Source: Myxococcales bacterium (GTDB lineage: Bacteria; Myxococcota_A; Polyangia; Polyangiales; Ga0077539). From it: DNA of 50,084 nucleotides. The stretch is taken from contig JAUSAZ010000234.1 of assembly GCA_030652255.1 (NCBI GenBank), positions 1 through 50,084 on the forward strand, written 5' to 3'. Numbering within the stretch: position 1 is the first letter of the stretch; the number at the start of each line of letters is the position of its first letter. The position numbers were made by a program, and so were the translations under genes. Positions 1 through 8,729 of the stretch are shown in pieces. The notes below the pieces were generated by a model. The model did not search any database. It saw nothing but the letters and a program-made list of their open reading frames with translations, and was not told the origin of the DNA.

Positions 1-801
<801 letters not shown>

Positions 802-890
802 GAGGGAGGGCTCCCCCCGCAGGCGCAAACTCCGTTGTTTGCGTGCGTGCGCCCGAGGGTCTGGCCTAAGATCCCTCGGGTGAGCGCAGC

Positions 891-3800
891 GTGAAGGAGC
901 GCACGAGCCCAGAAGAGGAGATCCCCGAGGCGCCGGTCACCCAGCGGCCGTCGGCGGTCTCGCACCGCGCGCCGCGCACGGGCATCTTCCGCTGGTCGTC
1001 TCGCCCCGCGGAGGACGAGCCCCCGGGGGTGAGCGGCCCCCCGAAGCCGCGCGGCCCCGACCCCCTGAGCGTGCTGCTCCGGTGGACCGAAGACCTCGAC
1101 GACGAGCGCGCGGTCACCCTCTGGTCGGGGCTGAGCGCCGTGGAAGATCCGCAGGCCCGCGAGGCCGCGCTGCTACGGTGGATCGACTGGGCCGGCGTGG
1201 CGATCCCCCTCGGGGTGAAGCTCCGCGACCTGGTGACGGCCGTCGGTCGGCTCATCGGCGAGCTCGCGATGCTGGTCGCCGACGCCGACCGGGTGCTGGC
1301 GCTCGACCCCGTCGACCTCGCGCCGGTGACCCGCGCCCTGCTCGGCTGGCTGCGCGCCCGCGAGGCCCAGCCGGGGGTGGTGCTCGGCGCGGCGCTGTCC
1401 ATCGTGCAGGCCTCCGAGACCCTGCGCGATGCGGGCGGCACGGGGTCCAACCCGGTGTCCATCCCGATGCTCCTCGCGGCGCTGCGCCGTCGCATGGAGC
1501 GGGCGCCCACGGAGGAGTGCGCCGAGCTCCTCGCGGTGTACCTCCGGGCCGACCCGCCGGCCTCGATGGCCCCGTGGGCGGCGATGCACCTGGAGTTCGC
1601 GCTGCTGGCGGGCGACCTCCGCGGCCACTACGCCCCGGCCCTCGCGCGGCTGCCCTTCGTGGCCCCCGCGGTCTGGCGCGACCTCCTCGGCCGCCGCGAC
1701 GCCCCCCGCGACACCTTGCGCGCGATGCGCCTGCTCGCCGCGCTGGCGCAGCACGACCAGCTCGCCCGCGCGCTCCCCGAGGAGACCGCCCAGCTCGCCG
1801 CCGAGGCCCTGCTCGCGGGCCTGGAGCACCCGCGCTTCCGGGTGTGGTCGCTCGCGGCGCGGGCCATGGGTCGGCTCGCGGGCGCGCTGCCGGCGGTCAC
1901 CCGCGCGCTGGCCTCGCTGCTGGGGCAGGTGGGCGCGACGCTGCTCCGGCGGCGGGCCTTCGCGGCGCTGGGCAACGTGGGCCCGGACGGCGACCCCGCG
2001 CTGCGGGCGCACCGCGACGCCGTCATCGCCGCGGTCGAGCGGCCGGTGACCGCGGGCGACGCCTCGACCTCGGTGCACACCGTCGAGACGGGCGCCTGGT
2101 CGCTCTCGCTGGCCTCGCAGGTGGCGGCCTTCGCGGTGTCGCTGCCCGACCACGTGGCCCACGGCGACCCGCGCTGGAGCGCCCTGGCCACGGCCTTCGC
2201 CGAGCGCGGCGGGCCCGACGCGTGGCTCGCGGTCGCGCGGGCGATGCAGGAGGTCGCGCTGCGCCAGCCGCACGCCGTGGAGGCCGCGCGGGAGGTCGCC
2301 GCGAGCGTGCAGTCGAAGGCCATCGGGGTGCGCGCGTCGAGCGCCGACAACGAGCGCGCCGAGCGGGCCGAGGCCATCACCGTGCGGCTGGTGCACCCGG
2401 ACGCCCCGCGCGCCCCGCAGGCGCTGCTCGCGGAGCTGGCGCACGCGGTGGGGCAGAGCCCGTCGGCGCCGGACGCGCGCGCCCTGGTCGACGGCTGCGG
2501 CGCCGAGCTCGACGCGGTGATCTCGCGCGCGGTGCGCTCGCTCGCCCGGGAGGACAGCCGCGACGCCGCGCAGGGGAGCCTCGCGCTGGAGGAGGTGGTC
2601 GACCTCGTGGTCGACGGCGACCTGGAGGTGCTTGCGCACCACCTGGGCGAGGTGGCGGCGCGCACGGCGGCGCTGGCGCTGGTGGACGCCCTGCGCGACC
2701 GGCTGTTGAAGATGGTCTGGTCGGGGCTGCGGCGCTCGACGCCCGCGGCGGCGGCGTGGCGGCGGTGGCTGCTGCGCTCGGCCACGGTGCTGCCGCGGGT
2801 GCCGCCCACCAACCGGCACGTCGCGGCGGAGACGGTGCGCGACCAGGTGATCGAGACCCTCGAGCGCGTCGCGGAAGACCCGCTGGTGGGGCAGCGGGCG
2901 CTCGAGCGCCACGTGGCGGCGGCGCTGGTCGAGCTGGCCGCGGCGCTGGTGCCGTCGCTGGGCACCGGGGCCATCGGCGCGGTGATGACCTGGATGGCCC
3001 TGCGCGGGGTGCTCGGGCCGACGCAGGTGCGGATGCGACGGTGGATCGCCGACGACGACGCGGGCGACCGGGTGCAGCGGTGGTTCCGGCTGGTGGAGCT
3101 GCTGGCGCGCTCGGGCCGCGACGCCGCGGCCGACCTCGGGGCGCTCCAGGGGATGGTGGGCGACCACTGCCGGCTGGGCCGCACGCTCGGCGAGCTCTCG
3201 GCCTGCTGCGCCTCCCTCACCACCCGCCGCCCGGAGGACCACTGGTCGGGTCTCCCGCGCTTCGACCTCACGGACTTCGCGCGCGTGGCCGACACCTTCA
3301 CCCGGCTCACCCTCGACGCCACCTTCGCGCTCACCCTCGACCACGAGCGCCCGGTGCCCGCCACCCGCATCGCGCGCGCCGCCAACGCCACGCTGAGCGA
3401 GCGGGCCGCGCAGCTCGACCGCCTGCTCACCTCGACCTCGCTGAAGTTCGTCGACGCCGCGCGCCGCGCCGAGGTGGTGGAGCACTACCTGGGCGAGCTC
3501 GGCGCCCTCTGCGAGGCCATCGCCACGGGGTGCGGCCCGCTGTTGTCGTCGCTCGTCCGCGGGGCCCTCGCGCGGGCGATGGTGGCCGTGCGCACCATGG
3601 CCGCCGCCGCGGTGCGCACCGAGACCACCGGGTCGCGCCACATCGGCCGGCTGCGCGTGCTGGGCGAGCTGTCGAGCGCGCACGAGGGCGGCATGGCCTC
3701 GACCTTCCTCGCGGAGGGCCCGGCGCCGGGCAAGCGCGTGGTGGTGAAGCTGCTCCCGTGGGCGGGGATGCGCGGCACCTCCGCGGAGACGTCGCGCGCG

Positions 3801-4514
3801 CTCTTCGAGGGCGAGATGGAGCGCCTCGCCCGCGTGGTGCACCCCAACATCGTCGGCATCGTGGACGCGGGCTTCGTCGACGAGGGCGCCTACCTCGCGC
3901 TGGAGTACATCCCCGGCGCCTCGCTGGAGACCCTGCTCACCCGCCTCGGGCGCATGACCCCGGTGGCGCTCGCGCCCATCATCCGCGACGTGGCCCGCGC
4001 GCTGGCGCACCTGCACCAGCGGGGGGTGCTGCACCGCGACGTGAAGCCCGCCAACCTGCTGGCGCAGTTCGAGCTGCCCGACGGGGACGAGCTCACCGCC
4101 GAGTCGCTCGCGCGCGCCGAGCTCATCCGCGCGGTGCTCATCGACTTCGGCATCGCCACGGAGACCTCCCGCGCGGGCGCCCACGAGGGCATCACCGGGA
4201 CGCCCGGGTACATCGCCCCGGAGGTCGTGCGGGGCATCGAGCCCTTCGGCCCGGCGGTGGACGTCTACGCGCTCGCGGTGGTGGTCTTCGAGATGCTCTG
4301 CGGCACCAACCCCTTCCTGGCGGGCGAGCCCGACCTGGAGACCGTGCTCGTGCGGCACGGGTCGGTGTCGCTGCCGTGGTCCGACCTGCCCGACATCACC
4401 GGCCGCACCGCGCTGGTGAAGCTGCTCCAGGACGCCACCCGCATGGACCCGCGGCAGCGCCCCTCGATGCGCGTCTTCCTGCACCGCTGGATCGAGCTGT
4501 CCGCGGGCTTCTGA
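891..4514 (+). CDS. HEAT-like repeat protein with C-terminal Ser/Thr protein kinase domain
   Basis: This 1207-aa protein has an all-helical, Ala/Leu/Arg-rich first 900 residues resembling degenerate HEAT/ARM repeats, followed by a Hanks-type kinase from about residue 915 to the end. Visible kinase features are a glycine-loop equivalent (LGELSSAHEGGMAST, about 924-938), the VAIK-type lysine K953 (VVVKLLPW), the catalytic loop HRDVKPAN at 1048-1055, IDFG at 1084-1087 for the magnesium-binding Asp, and a GTPGYIAPE P+1 segment. All key catalytic residues are present, so it should be active. The glycine loop deviates from GxGxxG. No transmembrane helix is seen, so it is probably cytoplasmic, unlike the common myxobacterial layout of N-terminal kinase plus membrane anchor. 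The start is GTG at 891; an upstream GTG at 880 is in another frame and hits a stop after four codons. Confidence 0.9.
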   Translation: MKERTSPEEEIPEAPVTQRPSAVSHRAPRTGIFRWSSRPAEDEPPGVSGPPKPRGPDPLSVLLRWTEDLDDERAVTLWSGLSAVEDPQAREAALLRWIDWAGVAIPLGVKLRDLVTAVGRLIGELAMLVADADRVLALDPVDLAPVTRALLGWLRAREAQPGVVLGAALSIVQASETLRDAGGTGSNPVSIPMLLAALRRRMERAPTEECAELLAVYLRADPPASMAPWAAMHLEFALLAGDLRGHYAPALARLPFVAPAVWRDLLGRRDAPRDTLRAMRLLAALAQHDQLARALPEETAQLAAEALLAGLEHPRFRVWSLAARAMGRLAGALPAVTRALASLLGQVGATLLRRRAFAALGNVGPDGDPALRAHRDAVIAAVERPVTAGDASTSVHTVETGAWSLSLASQVAAFAVSLPDHVAHGDPRWSALATAFAERGGPDAWLAVARAMQEVALRQPHAVEAAREVAASVQSKAIGVRASSADNERAERAEAITVRLVHPDAPRAPQALLAELAHAVGQSPSAPDARALVDGCGAELDAVISRAVRSLAREDSRDAAQGSLALEEVVDLVVDGDLEVLAHHLGEVAARTAALALVDALRDRLLKMVWSGLRRSTPAAAAWRRWLLRSATVLPRVPPTNRHVAAETVRDQVIETLERVAEDPLVGQRALERHVAAALVELAAALVPSLGTGAIGAVMTWMALRGVLGPTQVRMRRWIADDDAGDRVQRWFRLVELLARSGRDAAADLGALQGMVGDHCRLGRTLGELSACCASLTTRRPEDHWSGLPRFDLTDFARVADTFTRLTLDATFALTLDHERPVPATRIARAANATLSERAAQLDRLLTSTSLKFVDAARRAEVVEHYLGELGALCEAIATGCGPLLSSLVRGALARAMVAVRTMAAAAVRTETTGSRHIGRLRVLGELSSAHEGGMASTFLAEGPAPGKRVVVKLLPWAGMRGTSAETSRALFEGEMERLARVVHPNIVGIVDAGFVDEGAYLALEYIPGASLETLLTRLGRMTPVALAPIIRDVARALAHLHQRGVLHRDVKPANLLAQFELPDGDELTAESLARAELIRAVLIDFGIATETSRAGAHEGITGTPGYIAPEVVRGIEPFGPAVDVYALAVVVFEMLCGTNPFLAGEPDLETVLVRHGSVSLPWSDLPDITGRTALVKLLQDATRMDPRQRPSMRVFLHRWIELSAGF

Positions 4515-4559
4515 CCCGCCGGGCCTGGGCCTCTCCCCCCCCCCCGCCGCCGCCCGAGA

Positions 4560-5330
4560 TCACTCCCCGGTGGGCAGCTCGGTGTCGATGGTGCCGATGA
4601 GGTCCGTGTCCGCCGGCCGCACCCGCGTCGTCGTCGGGCGGTTGACCCTCGGACGCGACGTCACGGCCGCCGCCCTCGGCCCGCTCGCCTGCATCGCGCG
4701 CTCGGCCTCCTGGCGCGCCAGCAGCGTCGCCGCCGCCTGCCGCTGCCGATCGGCGTCGGCCTCCGCCGCGCGCCGCCGGGCGTCGTCCGCCGCGCGCTCG
4801 GCCAGCACCCGCCGCTCGTCCGCGTCGCGCCGTCCCTGCTCCGCCTGTCGCATCTCCGCCGCGCCCGCCTCCTGCTGCGGCCGCACCACCCCGAAGAAGG
4901 CCCCCGCGCCCAGCGCCGCCACCAGCCCGAAGACCCCCAGCGCCACCGCGCCCGGGTGCAGCCCCGTGCGCCGCTGCGACGCGATCGCCGCCAGCTTGTG
5001 CTCCTGCTCCATGCGCAGCGACAGCTCGCGCTCGTGCAGCCGCGCGTCGGCCTCCAGCCGGATGCGCAGCGCCGCCTCGTCGCGCTCCCGCGCCGCCCGC
5101 TCGTCGGCCTCCCGCTGCGACCGCTCCTCCGCGGCGCGCGCCTCGACCGCCGCCTCGGCCGCCCGCAGCCGCTCGGCCACCTCCTGCCGCCGCGCGTCCT
5201 CCGCCCGCACGAAGGCCGCCTCCTCCGAGCGCCGCCGCGCCTCGTCCTCCTGCCGGACGCGCTCGTCCTCGATGTTCATCAGGCCCCGAAGCGAGAACAA
5301 CACCGAGTCTTCCTTCTGCTGCTGGCTCAT
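4560..5330 (-). CDS. Coiled-coil protein with one central transmembrane helix
   Basis: This 256-aa protein has a long charged Glu/Ala/Arg heptad-like coiled coil (roughly residues 20-120), one hydrophobic helix (HPGAVALGVFGLVAALGAG, about 130-150), a second Ala/Arg/Gln-rich coiled coil, and a basic Thr/Arg tail ending IDTELPTGE. I chose ATG at 5328-5330 (MSQQQKED) because GGAGG lies just upstream; a longer frame reaches 5366 without a better ribosome site. The N-terminal coil is probably cytoplasmic. It converges on the kinase gene across a 45-bp gap containing an 11-C run, so the two are separate transcription units. I do not recognise a named family; a scaffolding or cell-envelope role is a guess. 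Confidence 0.75.
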   Translation of the reverse strand: MSQQQKEDSVLFSLRGLMNIEDERVRQEDEARRRSEEAAFVRAEDARRQEVAERLRAAEAAVEARAAEERSQREADERAARERDEAALRIRLEADARLHERELSLRMEQEHKLAAIASQRRTGLHPGAVALGVFGLVAALGAGAFFGVVRPQQEAGAAEMRQAEQGRRDADERRVLAERAADDARRRAAEADADRQRQAAATLLARQEAERAMQASGPRAAAVTSRPRVNRPTTTRVRPADTDLIGTIDTELPTGE

Positions 5331-5394
5331 CGATCGACCTCCACAGGGCTGCGCGTCCACCGTCACTCCAACTCAGACGCCCTGATGCTCCTTT

Positions 5395-5450
5395 GGTTCT
5401 GCCCTGGATGTAAAATTCCTCCAATTCGATAATTTCTGGACATCCGATCA
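5395..5450 (-). promoter_or_regulatory. Low-GC pocket with inverted repeat upstream of the coiled-coil gene
   Basis: A sharply A/T-rich stretch of about 50 bp sits in otherwise GC-rich DNA, between the stop of the acetyltransferase gene and the start of the coiled-coil gene, both on the minus strand. It has the arms GGATGT (5406-5411) and ACATCC (5440-5445) around an A/T-rich core. Position and composition suggest the promoter of the coiled-coil gene. No convincing -35/-10 pair can be fixed by eye. Confidence 0.3.
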
Positions 5451-5467
5451 GGTGGGGTGGTGTCGCT

Positions 5468-6727
5468 TCAGAAGGCGTTGAGCGCCCCGAGGAAGAGCGG
5501 CGCACCCGCGCAGGCCCGCTCCAGCCACGCGCCCGCCTGCGGCGATCCGTGCAGCTGACCGCACGCCCGTAGCGCCGCCGTGGTGGTCGCGGCGAGGTAC
5601 ACCTGGGTGAGCCCGTCGATGCCCAGCGCGAGGCGCTCGGTGGCGCGGCTCCCGGGGGTCACTCCCACCGCATCGGGGCTGAGCTCGACGTCGAAGCGCA
5701 GCATCTCGTCGAGGGTCGGGTCGCGCACGTCGAGCCCGAAGCTCGCCCGCAGCCCCGTGCGCGAGGCCGACGGGTGCAGCCGCAGCGCCGCGGCCACGTC
5801 CACCACGCGCGCCATCGCTCCGGCGCAGGCGACGCCCATCGGGTCGTAGCGCCGCCACGGCGACGGTCCATCGACGAGGCCATGCTCCACCAGCCACGGG
5901 AGCGACGCGCCGGGCGCCGTCCAGAGGGACACCATCGCGTACTGCTCGCCCTGCGCCGCGAGGAAGCCCAGCAGCCCCGCGTGCGCGTCGGGCGTGAGGG
6001 CCACCAGCTCGCGGACGTGCATCTCCTGCTTCGGAAACTCCGGGAGCGTGGGCACGCTCCAGAGCGCGTAGCCCTGCGGGTCGCCGGTGCTCGGGTCGCG
6101 GTACACGGCCCCCTCGGGTGCGCCGCCGAGGGCCCGTGCCTCCCACCAGTAGTCGTCGCGGGCGAGGGGGCCGGTCGTGCCCTCGCGGGAGCGCTCGTAG
6201 AGCGAGCGCAGGGTGTCCATGTCCCTCCCGGGGACCATCTCCGTCACGTGGGTTCGCAGCCTCGACGGGGGGAGCTGCGAGGGGTGCGCCCGCAGCTGCT
6301 CGACGCGCTCGCAGAGCCCGTAGCCGAAGCGCCGGTAGTACCCGAGCTTGAAGGCGTAGAGCAGGGTGAGGGCGTCGCCGCGGGCGCGCATCCACCCGAT
6401 GAGCTCGCGCATCATCGCTCCGGCGACGCCCCGCTGTCGAAACTCCGGCGGCACGCTCACGCCCGCGACGCCCCACATCGGCACGTCGCTCCCGGCGAGG
6501 GCCATGGTGAGCCCGAGCGCGGTGGCGTTGCCCGCGCGCCGCCCGTCGACCTCGGCCACGACGGTGTCGCCGCGGCGCACGCCGGTGTGATCGCGGAACC
6601 AGCCCTCCCACCCCGCCACGGTGCTGGAGTGGAAGGCCCGGTGGCTCGTGTGGGCCAGGTACGCCGACTCGCCGTGCTCGGCCCGTCGCAGCGTGATGGG
6701 GGTGTCCGTCGGGTCGCGTCGGCTCAT
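5468..6727 (-). CDS. GNAT N-acetyltransferase of the Eis type with SCP2-like C-terminal domain
   Basis: This 419-aa protein matches the three-part Eis layout: an N-terminal GNAT fold, a second GNAT-like half, and a sterol-carrier-like C-terminal domain. The acetyl-CoA loop RQRGVAGA is at about 97-104, preceded by the beta strand WGVAGVSV. The segment YYRRFGYG corresponds to the conserved Tyr region that carries the general acid in Eis. The last residue is Phe (GALNAF), as in mycobacterial Eis, whose C-terminal carboxylate is used as general base. Known family members acetylate amines on aminoglycosides, peptides or lysines; the substrate here is unknown. ATG at 6725-6727 is used; the open frame continues far upstream through the 21-bp repeat, but that extension is low-complexity. 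It lies divergent from the gene at 7073. Confidence 0.85.
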   Translation of the reverse strand: MSRRDPTDTPITLRRAEHGESAYLAHTSHRAFHSSTVAGWEGWFRDHTGVRRGDTVVAEVDGRRAGNATALGLTMALAGSDVPMWGVAGVSVPPEFRQRGVAGAMMRELIGWMRARGDALTLLYAFKLGYYRRFGYGLCERVEQLRAHPSQLPPSRLRTHVTEMVPGRDMDTLRSLYERSREGTTGPLARDDYWWEARALGGAPEGAVYRDPSTGDPQGYALWSVPTLPEFPKQEMHVRELVALTPDAHAGLLGFLAAQGEQYAMVSLWTAPGASLPWLVEHGLVDGPSPWRRYDPMGVACAGAMARVVDVAAALRLHPSASRTGLRASFGLDVRDPTLDEMLRFDVELSPDAVGVTPGSRATERLALGIDGLTQVYLAATTTAALRACGQLHGSPQAGAWLERACAGAPLFLGALNAF

Positions 6728-6787
6728 GGCCGCGGACGCTACTCCAGGGGTAGGGCCTGGCTTTATCCAAACCCCTCGGACGAGTAC

Positions 6788-6909
6788 CGCCGGGCGGAAG
6801 CGTTGGAGCGCCGGGCGGAAGCGTTGGAGCACCGGGCGGGAGCGTTGGAGCACCGGGCGGAAGAGTTGGAGCACCGGACGGAAGAGTTGGAGCACCGGGC
6901 GGAAGAAGT
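6788..6909. repeat. 21-bp tandem repeat, five full copies plus one partial
   Basis: The unit is CGCCGGGCGGAAGCGTTGGAG with period exactly 21 bp. Copies begin at 6788, 6809, 6830, 6851, 6872 and 6893 (partial). Copies 1 and 2 are identical; later ones differ at one to three positions (CGC to CAC, GCG to GAG). The array lies in the divergent gap between the acetyltransferase start (6727) and the start at 7073. Twenty-one bases are two helical turns, so all copies face the same side of the DNA. It also equals one heptad of codons, and both strands are open across it in one frame. It is either a regulatory iteron array or an expanded minisatellite. Confidence 0.85.
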
Positions 6910-7072
6910 AGACGTGTGAACCTGAGGGGTTGGGCGAGCGGCGACCGCGCCTGCGACGCCCGGGTGGATGCGCACGACCTACATCGCCGCCACGAAGTTC
7001 GTGGGTGCTCGGCGTGGCGATTGATTCGTTCCCGTGATCGGCGCGAGCCTCATCATCGAGGAGGCATCGTTC
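6910..7072 (+). promoter_or_regulatory. Leader of the alanine-rich protein gene
   Basis: This is the remainder of the 345-bp divergent gap. It has moderate GC, with a comparatively A/T-rich stretch near 7020-7035. A good Shine-Dalgarno (GAGGAGG, 7058-7064) ends eight bases before the ATG at 7073. No RNA gene or protein was seen here. Confidence 0.4.
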
Positions 7073-7945
7073 ATGGCGAAGACGAAGACGAAGGCACCCG
7101 TGACGAAGAGAGGCCCCGCGTCGAGGGCTGCGAAACCGCGCCCCGCGCCGGCCGAGCAGACGACCACCCCCGCGCATTCCCCGCCCGCCCAGGTCGAGCC
7201 CGACGCCGCGATCGCCAGGGGCGACAGCTCCCCCGACGCGTCCGTCGACACGCTCCTGCTGCACAGCGAGCGCCTCGTCGAGACGCTCGCGGCGCACGCC
7301 GGGCCGCTCGCGCTGGCGAAGATCGGCGACGGCGACCGGGCGGGGCTCACCGCCGGCGTCGCCGCCCTGCGCGCCGCCGAGCACGCCTGGACGCAGGCAC
7401 GCACCGCGGACGCGCCCGGCACCGTGGCCGACGCCCGCGTCGCACTGACGACCGGACGGCGCGACCTCCACGGCGCGCTGCGGGTCTTCGTCAAGGACCA
7501 GGAGACGCAGCGGCTCGTCGACGGCGTCGGCGACGTCGAGGACGACGACGACCTCGCAGCCGACGTCGCCGCCCTCCTGCCGCTGGCCCGCAAGCACGCC
7601 GCCGATCTCGTCGGCACGGAGATCACCCCCGCCCACGTCGACGGCGTCGAGGAGCAGCTCGCGCGCTTCCGCAAGGCCCGCGTGGGCATGCGCACCGCCG
7701 GGGAGGAGACCACCACCGCGCAGGCGCTCTCGAAGGCCGCGCTCTCCGCGCTGCGCGCGCGCAACGAGGCGTTCTGGGCCCTCTCCGCGCTCAACCGCGA
7801 CGTGAGCGGGCGGGCGCGCTTCCGCTTCCGCGACGACCCGAAGCTCCGCGCGCTGTTCGGTGCCTACAGCGCCGATCGGCCAGGTGCGCGCAAGCGAGCG
7901 CCCGTCGACGAGCCGAAGCCCGGGGACGAGAAGCCCACCGCCTGA
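7073..7945 (+). CDS. Unrecognised Ala-rich protein with basic N-terminal tail
   Basis: This 290-aa protein starts MAKTKTKAPVTKRG, a Lys/Pro/Ala-rich basic tail of about 50 residues reminiscent of DNA-binding or histone-H1-like tails. The helical remainder is rich in Ala, Arg, Asp and Leu, with an acidic DVEDDDD segment near the middle and an acidic/basic C-terminal tail. The start at 7073 is supported by GAGGAGG eight bases upstream; the frame opens earlier at 7034 without such support. No enzyme motif, signal peptide or membrane segment is visible. Nucleoid association would fit the tail, but I cannot assign a family. Confidence 0.7.
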   Translation: MAKTKTKAPVTKRGPASRAAKPRPAPAEQTTTPAHSPPAQVEPDAAIARGDSSPDASVDTLLLHSERLVETLAAHAGPLALAKIGDGDRAGLTAGVAALRAAEHAWTQARTADAPGTVADARVALTTGRRDLHGALRVFVKDQETQRLVDGVGDVEDDDDLAADVAALLPLARKHAADLVGTEITPAHVDGVEEQLARFRKARVGMRTAGEETTTAQALSKAALSALRARNEAFWALSALNRDVSGRARFRFRDDPKLRALFGAYSADRPGARKRAPVDEPKPGDEKPTA

Positions 7946-8021
7946 CAGCCCATCGGTCGCCGGGCGATCGACGGCGGCATGGACGTACCCGATCAGAGCG
8001 CGCGCCCACGTCCTCAGTCCC

Positions 8022-8056
8022 TGCCGCCACCTGCCGCCACCCGCCGCCACCCCCCG
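8022..8056. repeat. Short 10-bp direct repeat (three copies)
   Basis: CTGCCGCCAC is repeated three times in tandem with slight variation, in the gap after the gene ending at 7945 and before the transposase remnant. Nothing else coding is apparent in 7946-8129. Confidence 0.5.
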
Positions 8057-8129
8057 GAGCGCCCCGATAGCTCGGTAGAACCAGTCGGTCGATGATGGCC
8101 CGCTCGTCGCTCTGTGGGTCCTCCCCTCG

Positions 8130-8562
8130 ATGGCCGACGGCAATGGACATGCGCACGTGGGCGCCCGCGACCCCATCCGCGACGGGGTGGTCCACGGACT
8201 GGTGCGGGAGCACTTCGCGTCGTTCGTCGAGCGCGTCCGGGAGGGTGGCCGCTCGCTGCCGCGGTACGTCGTGGCGGACTTCGAGGCCTTCCTGCGCTGC
8301 GGCGTGCTCGCGTGCGGGTTCATGCGGGCGCGGTGCGCAGGCTGCGGCCACGACCGCCTGGTGGCGTTCTCGTGCAAGCACCGGGGCGTGTGCTCGAGCT
8401 GCGGGGGGAGGCGCATGAGCGAGACCGCCGCGCGGCAGTGCGATCGGGTGACAGCCCGCGGTGCCGTACCGCCAGTGGGTGCTGTCGCTGCCGTGGGAGC
8501 TGCGGCTGCCGGTGGCGCGTGACCCGGCGCTGCTCAACGCGGTGTCGCGGGTGTTGGGTGTA
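8130..8562 (+). pseudogene. IS91-type transposase remnant (zinc-binding N-terminus, frameshifted and truncated)
   Basis: The first 320 bases encode the N-terminal zinc-binding module of IS91-family transposases: REHFASFVERVREGGRSLPR, then paired cysteines (RCAGCGHDRLVAF, CKHRGVCSSCGGRRM). Near 8440-8455 one extra base shifts the frame. The expected continuation (VPYRQWVLSLPWELRLPVAR, then DPALLNAVSRVL) is found one frame over, up to about 8560, and then the match stops. The HUH catalytic domain is absent, so the gene is dead. It sits at the high-GC edge of the low-GC island that follows and may mark how the island arrived. Both frames agree with the family, so I am confident it is a remnant. 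Confidence 0.85.
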
Positions 8563-8729
8563 GGGCAACCAACGCGGCACCCTCGTGGGCATCGACCCGC
8601 TCCAGGGGGGAGCATGCCCATGCCCCGCACCTCGCGCCGTCGCGGCGGCGTGTCGTCTGGATGAGGCCTCTGGAGAGTTCGCTGGCTTTTGTGGGATCAG
8701 ACTGACGGCAACAGATTGCCGCGTAGTCC

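Noticed and set aside
1082..4600. Long Arg/Gly-rich frames overlapping the kinase gene on both strands
   Set aside because: They have no family motifs and repetitive Arg/Ala/Gly/Pro composition; the kinase frame has all catalytic motifs.
6788..6909. CRISPR-like array
   Set aside because: The 21-bp units follow each other directly without spacers, and no cas genes are nearby.
5468..8416. A single 982-aa minus-strand frame spanning the acetyltransferase and far upstream
   Set aside because: Only the part from 6727 down resembles a protein family. The rest runs antisense through the 290-aa gene, the 21-bp repeat and the transposase remnant, as expected of stop-poor frames in GC-rich DNA.
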